From assembly GCA_047623825.1 (NCBI GenBank), contig JBLHOS010000073.1, positions 1 through 14,889 of the forward strand: a stretch of 14,889 nucleotides of DNA, written 5' to 3'. The notes under the pieces were generated by a model, which made no database searches, was not told where the DNA came from, and saw only the letters and a list, made by a program, of their open reading frames with translations. This DNA comes from JBLHOS01 sp047623825. GTDB taxonomy: Bacteria; Pseudomonadota; Alphaproteobacteria; Rhodobacterales; Rhodobacteraceae. The first letter of the stretch is position 1. Each line of letters starts with the position of its first letter. Both the position numbers and the translations under genes were made by a program. Shown here one piece after another: positions 7,163 to 14,553 of the stretch.

Positions 7163-8220
7163 CCCGCCGCGACACGGGCCAGATGGTCGTCGGTATCACC
7201 CAATTGATGATCGATCATTGTCAGGCGTTTTGCATAATGTGAGGCCGGATATTCCCATGTCATCGCAATGCCGCCATGCATCTGAATCGTTTCCTCAGCG
7301 ACCAGTTTGACCGTCCGCCCAATTAGGTTCTTGGCCATCGAAAGGGTTCGGCTTTGGTCAGAACTGCCCATCCTACTGGCGGCTAGAATGGTGATGGAAC
7401 GGGCCTGTTCAAGCTCAATCATCAAATCGACCATGCGGTGCTGTAGCACCTGAAAGCTGCCGATCGTGCGACCAAATTGGGTTCTGGTCTTAAGGTAATC
7501 CAACAGCGTCGCGTTGCACCAAGTCATCGCCCCAATCGCCTCGGCACATAGGGCTAGCCGGCCCGCATCTAGGGCGTCCTCAAGGGCGGATTTTGCATTG
7601 GCCAGAACCAGCATTGCAGGTGTATTATCAAGAAAAACCTCAGCCGCACCGCCGCCGTCGATCATGGCATAAGGTGTGATCCGGGCCTCACTGGCCGAGA
7701 CCTCAAATAACCCGATATTGTCCTCGGCCCACGCGGCGACCAGCAGCAGATCGGCGACCCCACCACCATAGACCACGCTTTTGCGTCCGCTCAACTGCCA
7801 TGTGTCACCTGTGCGCATGGCCTGCGTCGCACTGTCGCCCAGATCAAAAGGCGCTTCGATCTCTGTCGCGGCCAGCGCGTAGCGTGTGACGCCTGAGATC
7901 AGCGGCTCAAGATCGCGGCCCGCGGCGGCCAACAGTTGGGCGGCCATTAAGGCGGGCAAGATCGGTTCGGGGCAAAGGGCTGTACCCAACGCTTCAAAAA
8001 CCAATGCGATGTCAAATCCTGTACCGCCGAATCCGCCCTGATCCTCTGGCACTAACGCATAAAGCACACCCAATTCCGCCAAATCCGCCCATTTTGCAGG
8101 GTCATGATAAGGCGCGTCATAGGCCACGCGATTACGGTGCTCGATCGGATATTGTTCCGCCAGATAGCGGGTCAGGCTGTCACGCAGCATGCGGTGGTCG
8201 TCGGTCAGATCAAAATCCAT
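7150..8220 (-). CDS. Acyl-CoA dehydrogenase, small/beta-like partner (PimD-like)
   Basis: A degenerate acyl-CoA dehydrogenase of 356 residues. The N-terminal helical domain (MDFDLTDDHRMLRDSL, then VPEDQGGFGG), the RTQFGRTIGSFQ region with QHRMVDLMIELEQAR, and IQMHGGIAMTWE are recognisable. The usual flavin-binding YSEPGAGSD signature is absent and the C-terminal EGT site reads LGDTDD. This profile fits the second subunit of paired dehydrogenases such as the pimeloyl-CoA dehydrogenase small subunit or actinobacterial FadE pairs, which form heterotetramers. It starts 3 bases after the stop of the large-type dehydrogenase, which supports co-assembly. It is the last gene of the - strand operon. 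Substrate is not readable from the sequence; a dicarboxylyl-CoA or a branched/aromatic acyl-CoA are candidates. Confidence 0.87.
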   Translation of the reverse strand: MDFDLTDDHRMLRDSLTRYLAEQYPIEHRNRVAYDAPYHDPAKWADLAELGVLYALVPEDQGGFGGTGFDIALVFEALGTALCPEPILPALMAAQLLAAAGRDLEPLISGVTRYALAATEIEAPFDLGDSATQAMRTGDTWQLSGRKSVVYGGGVADLLLVAAWAEDNIGLFEVSASEARITPYAMIDGGGAAEVFLDNTPAMLVLANAKSALEDALDAGRLALCAEAIGAMTWCNATLLDYLKTRTQFGRTIGSFQVLQHRMVDLMIELEQARSITILAASRMGSSDQSRTLSMAKNLIGRTVKLVAEETIQMHGGIAMTWEYPASHYAKRLTMIDHQLGDTDDHLARVAAGYTA

Positions 8221-8223
8221 ATC

Positions 8224-9411
8224 TCACAGCCCCAGCATTGCTTTGGTCAGGATATTTCGCTGGATCTCATTGGATCCGCCAAAAATCGAGATCTTGCGGT
8301 TGTTGAAATAGCGCGCGGCGTCGCGGGCATGGTCGGGGTGTACAAGTGCTGCGTTCCCTTCCAGATCCTCAGACGGAAAAGGGGCTGCAGCCGGACCAAG
8401 GGCGCGGCGGGTCAGATCGTTTAGCGCTTGTCGGATCACGGTGCCTTTGATTTTCATCATGGAGACCTCGGGGCCCGGTGTGCCGGTCTTTTGCATGTTG
8501 CTGAGCATGCGCAGGTTGGTGATTTTCAGGGCCTCAAGATCAATTTCTATCTGCGCCAATCGTGCCGCAAACAGCGGATCCTCAATCAGGCGTTTGCCGC
8601 CGCGCCGGGTTTGATGGCCCAAGTCCTTTAGCTGCGCAAACGCTTGTGACGAAAAACCGACGCCGGCGATATTTGTCCGCTCATGGCTGAGCAGAAATTT
8701 GGCGATCGTCCAGCCTTTGTTTTCCTGGCCGACAAGATTCTCAACCGGGACACGGACATCTGTGAAAAAGACCTCATTGACCTCATGGCCCCCCTCGATC
8801 AGGCGGATTGGGCGCATATCGATGCCGGGTGTGTTCAGATCAACCAGCAAAAAACTAATGCCTTCCTGTGGCTTACCGTCCTTGGCTGTACGCACGAGGC
8901 AAAAGATCTTATTGGCGTGCTGGCCAAGCGTGGTCCAAGTTTTCTGGCCGTTGACAATATAGTGGTCTCCGTCGCGGTCAGCTCGCGTCTTGAGGCTGGC
9001 CAGATCTGATCCCGCGCCGGGTTCAGAATAGCCTTGGCACCACCAGTCCGTACCATCCAGAATGCGCGGCAGAATGGTTTGTTGCTGCGCGGGTGAGCCA
9101 AAAGCAATCAGGACGGGGGCCAGCATATTCAACCCGAACGGCACGATGCGCGGCGCAGAGGCGGCGGCGCATTCCTCCTCAAAGATATGATGTTTAACTG
9201 GGGACCAGCCGGGGCCGCCAAACGCAACGGGCCAAGTGGTCGCCAGCCATCCGCGCGCATTCAGGATCGCGTGCCAACGTTCCATATCGGACTTGTCCAA
9301 CTCACGGCCCTCACGAACCTTGATCGATAACTCAACGGGCAGATCAGTGGTCAAGAAATCACGAACCTCGGTGCGAAACGCGTCATCTTCGGGGGAGAAG
9401 CTCAGATCCAT
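8224..9411 (-). CDS. Acyl-CoA dehydrogenase, large/alpha-like partner (PimC-like)
   Basis: An FAD-dependent acyl-CoA dehydrogenase of 395 residues that introduces the alpha,beta double bond into an acyl-CoA and passes electrons to ETF. It carries the complete signature CQGYSEPGAGSDLASL (around 126-141), NGQKTWTT, VRVPVENLVG and the C-terminal IFGGSNEIQRNIL, where Gly378 sits at the position of the Glu in medium-chain enzymes, so the catalytic base must lie elsewhere or on the partner. The sequence style (LSFSPEDDAFRTEVRDFL at the N-terminus, AARYFNNRK near the end) matches pimeloyl-CoA dehydrogenase large subunits. The ATG at 9411 follows AAGGA at 8-base spacing, and only one base separates it from the stop of the upstream hydratase/dehydrogenase gene. 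Confidence 0.88.
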   Translation of the reverse strand: MDLSFSPEDDAFRTEVRDFLTTDLPVELSIKVREGRELDKSDMERWHAILNARGWLATTWPVAFGGPGWSPVKHHIFEEECAAASAPRIVPFGLNMLAPVLIAFGSPAQQQTILPRILDGTDWWCQGYSEPGAGSDLASLKTRADRDGDHYIVNGQKTWTTLGQHANKIFCLVRTAKDGKPQEGISFLLVDLNTPGIDMRPIRLIEGGHEVNEVFFTDVRVPVENLVGQENKGWTIAKFLLSHERTNIAGVGFSSQAFAQLKDLGHQTRRGGKRLIEDPLFAARLAQIEIDLEALKITNLRMLSNMQKTGTPGPEVSMMKIKGTVIRQALNDLTRRALGPAAAPFPSEDLEGNAALVHPDHARDAARYFNNRKISIFGGSNEIQRNILTKAMLGL

Positions 9412-9412
9412 C

Positions 9413-11500
9413 TCAAAAGTCCTTATTCAGGTCGGAAAACGTTTGCCCGGTTTTGGCCATGTCGCGCAATAATTGGGGCACGCGCCAGAAAACCGGATCT
9501 TCAGTCGCGTATTCCTCAATCCGAGCGATCAGGGCTGCGGGGCCAATGGTATCGGCATGGTGCATCGGGCCGCCGTGATGGCGTGCAAAGCCGTAGCCGA
9601 AAAGAAAGACCGCATCGATGTCGATGGGACGCAGCGCGGTGCCGTCGGCCAACACGCGCACAGCCTCAGTCATCATGGCGGTCATGTAGCGCGCAACAAT
9701 CTGGTCGTCGGTGAAGTCGCGCGGGGTGATCGCGGCCTTTTTCTGTGCTGCTGCGATCAGATCGGCCACGGCGGGGTTGGGGATGGCCGGCTTTTGGTCA
9801 TGAAGATAAAACCCTGTGCCAGTTTTGCGGCCGAACCAACCAGCCTCACACATCTTATCGGCGACATCGATGTAGCGCTCTGCAGGGTTGCGCGTTGGGG
9901 CCAGCCGTTTGCGATTGGCCCAACCGATATCAAGCCCGGCCAGATCGGCCATCGCAAACGGACCCATTGCAAAGCCAAACCCCTCTAGCGCGCGATCGAT
10001 TTGCTGTGGTGAGGCGCCGTCGATCATCAGATAGTCAGCGGATTTGCGAAAATGTGCGAGGATCCGGTTGCCGATGAACCCATCACAAACCCCGGCACGG
10101 ACGGCTATTTTCCGCAGGCGTTTGGCCAGTGCAAAGCCGGTTGCGACCACCTCAGGCGCTGTCTGGTGGGTGACCACAACCTCTAACAGCCGCATGATAT
10201 GGGCGGGCGAAAAGAAGTGCAGACCGACGATATCGCGGGGCCGTTCGGTCGCCGCCGCGATCTGGTTGATATCAAGATATGAGGTGTTGGTTGCCAGTAT
10301 TGCGCCGGGTTTGCACAACGTGTCCAGTTGGGAAAACAGCGCGCATTTGACGGCCATGTCCTCAAACACGGCCTCAATCACCAGATCAGACTGTGCCAGA
10401 TCACCCAGATCGGTGCTGGTAGTCAGCGTCTTGGACAATGCGGTATCGCGTTTATCGACAGTTAGTTTGCCGCGTGCCACCGCCCCCGCAAGATTGCCGG
10501 TGATTGTCGCCACCCCGCGCGCCAAAGCATCAGCCCCTTGTTCAACCAATGTGACGCGGTAGCCTGCCAACAACAGTGCCGTCGCAATCCCTGATCCCAT
10601 CGTGCCGCCACCGATTACGCCAATTTGGTCAAGCGGTCGTGGCGTGGCACCAGCCTCCGGGATCTTGTTGACCGCGCGTTCAGCAAAGAACGCATGAACC
10701 AGCCCGGCACGTTGCGGGCTGTCGAGACACTCATTGAACAAAGCCCGTTCTGCGGTCAGACCTTGGCCAATCGGTCGGGTACTTAGGGCGAGTGCTTCAA
10801 TCGCCTTATGCGGTGAGAAAAGATGCGCCTGCGTTTGGATCAGCGTGTCTGATACAGCCGCCAAAGCGCCGGGATCAGGTGCGGTCAACAGATCAGAGGT
10901 GCGCCGCGTGATCAGTTGACCTGAGGCGACAGCACGGGCCGTGGCAATTGCGACATCGCGCGGTGAGCCGTGCGCAATCTGGTCAATCAGGCCCAAGTCC
11001 AGCGCCTGTTCCGCGTTAATCCGTTTGCCGGTGGTGATCAGGTCCAACCCGGCCGCAAGCCCGATCAGACGTGGGGCGCGTTGGGTGCCGCCAGCGCCAG
11101 GAATGAGGCCCAATGTAACCTCGGGAAAGCCAGTGATCGCGCCTGGCAGAGCGACACGGTAATGGGTGCTGATCGCGACCTCTAAACCGCCGCCCAATGT
11201 CGGGCCATGCATCACGGCGATCACCGGTTTTTCTGACATCTCCAACGCGCTGCAAATTGCGGGCAGCATCGGCTCCCTTGGGGTTTGGCCAAATTCCTTG
11301 ATATCTGCACCCGCGATAAACGCGTTGCCATGACCGTAGATTGCAATGACTGTGATGTCGGGATCTGCCGCAAGCTGATGAAATGCAGCCAGTAATCCAG
11401 CCCGTAGCGCATGGGAGGTCGCGTTGACTGGCGGATTGTTCAATGCAATCAGTCCGATCGCCCCGATCCGTTCAATTCTGGCTGTTTGTAGTGCACTCAT
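9413..11500 (-). CDS. Bifunctional enoyl-CoA hydratase / 3-hydroxyacyl-CoA dehydrogenase (FadJ/PimF-like)
   Basis: A 695-residue fusion doing the two middle steps of beta-oxidation: enoyl-CoA hydration and NAD-dependent oxidation to 3-oxoacyl-CoA. The N-terminal crotonase domain has the oxyanion-hole GADIKEF (64-70) and GPTLGGGLE, with catalytic Glu107 and Glu127 (FPEVTLGLIPGAGGTQR) spaced 20 residues apart as in the family. The Rossmann domain starts at about 293 with GVIGGGTMGSGIA (294-306) and a ribose-binding Glu320. The catalytic dyad is His428 (HFFSP) and Glu440, 12 apart as expected. Two C-terminal 3HCDH domains follow (GFAMGPFAMADLAGLDIG; FGYGFARHHGGPM). The ATG follows AAAGGA at 9-base spacing and overlaps the ligase stop by 4 bases. 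No thiolase partner gene follows. Confidence 0.93.
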   Translation of the reverse strand: MSALQTARIERIGAIGLIALNNPPVNATSHALRAGLLAAFHQLAADPDITVIAIYGHGNAFIAGADIKEFGQTPREPMLPAICSALEMSEKPVIAVMHGPTLGGGLEVAISTHYRVALPGAITGFPEVTLGLIPGAGGTQRAPRLIGLAAGLDLITTGKRINAEQALDLGLIDQIAHGSPRDVAIATARAVASGQLITRRTSDLLTAPDPGALAAVSDTLIQTQAHLFSPHKAIEALALSTRPIGQGLTAERALFNECLDSPQRAGLVHAFFAERAVNKIPEAGATPRPLDQIGVIGGGTMGSGIATALLLAGYRVTLVEQGADALARGVATITGNLAGAVARGKLTVDKRDTALSKTLTTSTDLGDLAQSDLVIEAVFEDMAVKCALFSQLDTLCKPGAILATNTSYLDINQIAAATERPRDIVGLHFFSPAHIMRLLEVVVTHQTAPEVVATGFALAKRLRKIAVRAGVCDGFIGNRILAHFRKSADYLMIDGASPQQIDRALEGFGFAMGPFAMADLAGLDIGWANRKRLAPTRNPAERYIDVADKMCEAGWFGRKTGTGFYLHDQKPAIPNPAVADLIAAAQKKAAITPRDFTDDQIVARYMTAMMTEAVRVLADGTALRPIDIDAVFLFGYGFARHHGGPMHHADTIGPAALIARIEEYATEDPVFWRVPQLLRDMAKTGQTFSDLNKDF

Positions 11501-13014
11501 ACTAATGGGTCCTTTTGCAGCGTTTGGTCACGTGCATCCAAAAGATCGGCAAAATGCGTAATCAGTTTATGCTTGAGGATTTTGCCGGTTGCAGCCGTAG
11601 GATAACTGTCGACCAACAAGATATGTTGGGGATGTTTGTAGCTGACAAGTCGCCCGGTCAGCCAAGATTTTAGCCCGGTTTCAGTCACGCGGCCCTTGGT
11701 CAGAACAAACGCCAAAATCTCCTCATTGGCGCCGGATTTGCGGCCGATAACGGCGGCTTGCAAGACGTCATCATGGCGGGTCAACATCGCCTCAACCTCT
11801 GGCGGATAAACGTTGAAGCCTGAGCGTATGATCAGTTCCTTTAACCGACCCACAAGGTGAAGTGCGCCATTGGCATCAAACCGGGCCAGATCGCCACTGC
11901 GCAGGGTGCCGGGCTGGGGCAGGGCAGCCGCACTTGCGTTGGGGTTTTTGTAGTAACCTTTCATCACGCCGGGGCTTTGGATGATCAGCTCGCCCGCGCC
12001 ACCAGCGTCAGGTTGGTCAATGGTGACTTTGACACCCGGCAAGGGCGGGCCGACGGATGTGTCTGCACTTGGGGTCTCAATCCGGGTGGCGGCAACACCG
12101 GGGGAGGTTTCGGTTAACCCGTATCCGTTGTGCAGCGGCAGGCCGGTCAAGGCCTCGGTCTGGGCCTTTAGGTCGGGGTCAAGCGGTGCGCCACCGGCTG
12201 AGGTATAGCGCAGATTTGGCGCGAAAAACGGCCGGCCCGTGCTGTGCAAATGCGCAAGGATTACGGCGTACATTTGTGGCACTGCGGGCAGGGCGGTGGC
12301 ACCCGCGGCAAAGGCATCCAGCACGCCTGCGGGTGTAAAACGGGCGATGAACTGTAGTTGCGCACCTGCATGAAGGGCCGCCAAAAACGTTGAGGCAAAG
12401 CCAAACACATGGCTGCCCGGCAATACCGCCAACACAAGATCAGCTGGTGTGAGGTGGCGCAGATTGGCCGAGGTGCGCGCATTCCAACACACGTTGGAAT
12501 GTGTCAACATAACACCCTTGGGTGCGCTGGTCGTGCCAGTTGTGTACAGTAGGGCCGCCACCTGTTGATCAGGCTGACTATCGACTGGTTCCGGCGTCGT
12601 TGTGGCGCATTTGGTGATGGTCAGGCCTGCGGGCAGGCCCGGCAACGGCGCTGCATCAAACGTTGTTGCATGCGCTGCTGCCTGATCTGATGCTGATGCG
12701 GTGAACAATAGGCACCTTGCACCGGAATGGGATTGGATTGCGCACAGCTCGGTGTCCGATTGGCGCGCATTAACCGGGCAAATCCAGGCTTTTATTTGGC
12801 AGATGGCAAAAACGGCGATGGCATAACTGGTGCAGTTTTCTGACACCAGCATGACCCTATCGCCGGGCCGCACGCCATGGGTTTGCAACGCCGATGCTGC
12901 CTGCGCCACACGTTCACGCAGCGCGCCATATGTGCAAGTCGCGCCGCCCTGATCGATCAGCGCCACGTTATCCGCCGGATGGTCTGCGATAAGGTCGTCT
13001 AGCCAAGGTCCCAT
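11497..13014 (-). CDS. AMP-dependent acyl-CoA ligase (class I adenylate-forming)
   Basis: An ANL-superfamily acyl-CoA ligase of 505 residues, first gene of the - strand catabolic set. Motifs in order: P-loop YTTGTTSAPKGV (157-168), NGYGLTETSP, SGDLARFD, the hinge GRLKELIIRSGFNVYPPEVE and the C-terminal TATGKILKHKL with the catalytic Lys. The ATG at 13014 is chosen because LDDLIADHPADNVALID matches the normal beginning of the family. The frame stays open to a TTG at 13092, but the extra 26 residues are low-complexity, look non-homologous and lack a ribosome site. The Shine-Dalgarno for 13014 is also weak, so the start is uncertain. Its stop overlaps the hydratase/dehydrogenase start by 4 bases. 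It probably activates the acid degraded by the next three enzymes. The 102 bases between it and the LysR stop show no clear promoter or terminator. Confidence 0.86.
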   Translation of the reverse strand: MGPWLDDLIADHPADNVALIDQGGATCTYGALRERVAQAASALQTHGVRPGDRVMLVSENCTSYAIAVFAICQIKAWICPVNARQSDTELCAIQSHSGARCLLFTASASDQAAAHATTFDAAPLPGLPAGLTITKCATTTPEPVDSQPDQQVAALLYTTGTTSAPKGVMLTHSNVCWNARTSANLRHLTPADLVLAVLPGSHVFGFASTFLAALHAGAQLQFIARFTPAGVLDAFAAGATALPAVPQMYAVILAHLHSTGRPFFAPNLRYTSAGGAPLDPDLKAQTEALTGLPLHNGYGLTETSPGVAATRIETPSADTSVGPPLPGVKVTIDQPDAGGAGELIIQSPGVMKGYYKNPNASAAALPQPGTLRSGDLARFDANGALHLVGRLKELIIRSGFNVYPPEVEAMLTRHDDVLQAAVIGRKSGANEEILAFVLTKGRVTETGLKSWLTGRLVSYKHPQHILLVDSYPTAATGKILKHKLITHFADLLDARDQTLQKDPLV

Positions 13015-13116
13015 TGCTATTGCAGGGCCGCCGCGTGTGGCTGCCCCGTCTCCTCCCAATTCCAACCGATCAGATCTGGCGGATGCTGGCAAGCTGAACG
13101 GTGCGTCGTTTGAAGT

Positions 13117-14034
13117 TTATCGCTCAGCGGTGATCTGGCGCAAGATTGCGCAAAACTGGGCGGTGGGCGGTGACAACGTGTCATCACGCCGGGTGGACAG
13201 GCCCACAAAGCCGCGCGTCGTTTCTGTATCCAGTGATAATTCGCGAAAAGTACCATCAGATAGCTCTGCTGCAACAACGCCCTGTGAGATAAACCAGATT
13301 GCCTGATATTGCTTGGTGAAGCTTCGCCCAAAGGTATCAAGGACCGTCTCAATGGCGTCCAATGGCATTGCCAAGCCTTGCTCAACAAACAGCCGCTCAA
13401 CGATGGAGTGGATGATTGAGCCGGCACTGGGCAACAAGACCGGATAGCTGGCCAGATCCTCAGAGGTGATGAAATCAGCATGGGTCAATGGATGATCGGC
13501 CTGTACCACCGCAACCACTCGCTCCTTGAATAGTGGATCAAAGCTGAGGCCGAGCATGTTTTCAGGTGCAGGCATGCGGCCCATCACCAGATCAAGATCC
13601 CGCGCCCGCAACTGATCCAGCAGGACCTGATTTTCACCGGTGATGATCTGCAATTGCCCCTTGAGGCCAGAGGCGCGAAACTGTGCTACCGCATGCGGCA
13701 GGACCGAGGCTGCGATCGTTGGCAATGCGCCGATGCGTACGGGCGGGCCACTCGCGGCCTGTACCGTGTTCAGGGCGATCAGTCCGTCGCGCGCCAGCGC
13801 CAGACTGCGCCCGGCATAGTCCAGAAAGATCGCACCAAAGGGCGACAAGCGAATGCCGCGACCGTCCTTGATAAACAATGGTTTGCCGCAGATGGCCTCC
13901 AGCTCTCGCAGGGTGCGACTGACGGCGGGTTGTGTCAAGTTCAGCGCCTCAGCCGCACGCGTCACGCTTTTGCGCCGCGCCGTTTCAACAAACACTTCCA
14001 TGTGCCGCAGTTTTAGCCGATCCAAGAAACGCAT
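13117..14034 (-). CDS. pcaQ: LysR-family regulator, PcaQ-like
   Basis: A LysR-type transcriptional regulator of 305 residues, the usual length. The N-terminal winged helix-turn-helix lies at about 8-66, with LKLRHMEVFVETARRKSV, ALNLTQPAVSRTLRELE as the recognition region and GRGIRLSPFG as the wing; the rest is a periplasmic-binding-like effector domain. The IK/LKLRH, AAEALN and GRGIRLS pattern is that of PcaQ, which in Rhizobiales activates pca genes in response to beta-carboxy-muconolactone/ketoadipate-type intermediates. It is divergent from pcaC-pcaH, the classical arrangement, which supports the name. The start is unsure: ATG 14034 or ATG 14046 both lack a clear ribosome site, and the frame runs open to 14112. 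It may also lie upstream of and influence the - strand beta-oxidation genes. Confidence 0.84.
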   Translation of the reverse strand: MRFLDRLKLRHMEVFVETARRKSVTRAAEALNLTQPAVSRTLRELEAICGKPLFIKDGRGIRLSPFGAIFLDYAGRSLALARDGLIALNTVQAASGPPVRIGALPTIAASVLPHAVAQFRASGLKGQLQIITGENQVLLDQLRARDLDLVMGRMPAPENMLGLSFDPLFKERVVAVVQADHPLTHADFITSEDLASYPVLLPSAGSIIHSIVERLFVEQGLAMPLDAIETVLDTFGRSFTKQYQAIWFISQGVVAAELSDGTFRELSLDTETTRGFVGLSTRRDDTLSPPTAQFCAILRQITAER

Positions 14035-14048
14035 ATCAAAAACCATAT

Positions 14049-14074
14049 GTATAATGTGTAATTTCTTATTATAC
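14049..14074. promoter_or_regulatory. Inverted repeat carrying a TATAAT on each strand (pcaQ / pcaC divergent promoter)
   Basis: A perfect 7-base inverted repeat, GTATAAT at 14049-14055 and ATTATAC at 14068-14074 with a 12-base AT-rich spacer, lies in the intergenic region. Each arm reads TATAAT on its own strand, so it can act as the -10 of pcaC (+) and of the LysR gene (-). No good TTGACA was found 17 bases upstream on the + strand, as expected for an activator-dependent promoter; on the - strand a weak TTGCAT lies 15 bases upstream. It may also be a LysR contact site. No experimental support. Confidence 0.5.
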
Positions 14075-14095
14075 CTCATGATAGAGACATGCAAT

Positions 14096-14103
14096 AAAGG
14101 AGG
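14096..14103 (+). promoter_or_regulatory. Strong Shine-Dalgarno-like AAAGGAGG upstream of pcaC
   Basis: This near-perfect anti-16S match is 21 bases before the likely GTG start of pcaC at 14125, too far to serve it directly. It is 11 bases before an out-of-frame ATG at 14115 that opens a five-codon frame ending at 14132. A weaker AAGGA at 14111-14115 is correctly placed (9 bases) for the GTG. The start of pcaC therefore rests on the weaker site. Confidence 0.4.
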
Positions 14104-14124
14104 CCTAATCAAGGATGAACCCTC

Positions 14125-14553
14125 GTGAGTGAGCAGACAGAATCCAAGTCAACGTCGCGATATGATCAAGGCGTGACCACACGCCGCCGCGTTCTGGGGG
14201 ATGCACATGTTGACCGCGCAGAGGCCAACAAAACCGAATTTGACACGCCGTTTCAGCAGTTGATTACAGAGGCCGCGTGGGGGCATGTCTGGTCGCGTGA
14301 GACTTGGAGCATGCGCGAACGCTCGATTGTGACGCTGGCGCTGCTCTGTGCCCAAGGCAATTGGGAGGAGGTCGAGATGCATATCCGCGCCACTGCCAAT
14401 ACCGGGGCGACGCGGGAAGACATTCAGGAACTGATCTTGCACCTAGCGATCTATACCGGTGTCCCGACGGCCAATCATGCGATAAAGATCGCGAAGCAGA
14501 CCTTTGCCGAGATTGACGCTAGTTCGGACCCGAATGAGGAAACAGGACCCTGA
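14125..14553 (+). CDS. pcaC: 4-carboxymuconolactone decarboxylase
   Basis: A small alpha-helical carboxymuconolactone decarboxylase of 142 residues, close to the standalone PcaC length. It converts 4-carboxymuconolactone to beta-ketoadipate enol-lactone in protocatechuate catabolism. Signature segments are RRRVLGDAHVDRAEANKT (20-37), ITEAAWGHVWSR, MRERSIVTLALLCAQGNWEE and MHIRATANTGAT with the conserved His86, then AIYTGVPTANHAIK. It lacks the CxxC/ECxxH redox motif of AhpD relatives and is not fused to an enol-lactone hydrolase as PcaL is. The start is a GTG with AAGGA 9 bases upstream. The stop shares one base with the pcaH ATG (TGATG), so the two are translationally coupled. It lies divergent from the PcaQ-like regulator and is probably activated by it. 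Confidence 0.93.
   Translation: MSEQTESKSTSRYDQGVTTRRRVLGDAHVDRAEANKTEFDTPFQQLITEAAWGHVWSRETWSMRERSIVTLALLCAQGNWEEVEMHIRATANTGATREDIQELILHLAIYTGVPTANHAIKIAKQTFAEIDASSDPNEETGP

Noticed and set aside
13015..13092. N-terminal extension of the - strand acyl-CoA ligase from a TTG at 13092
   Set aside because: There is no ribosome site before the TTG, the added residues are not family-like, and the normal ligase N-terminus begins at the ATG at 13014.
14035..14112. Extension of the LysR protein upstream to a TTG at 14112
   Set aside because: It would run through the AT-rich intergenic promoter and add residues absent from the usual PcaQ N-terminus, which begins just before the LKLRH segment.
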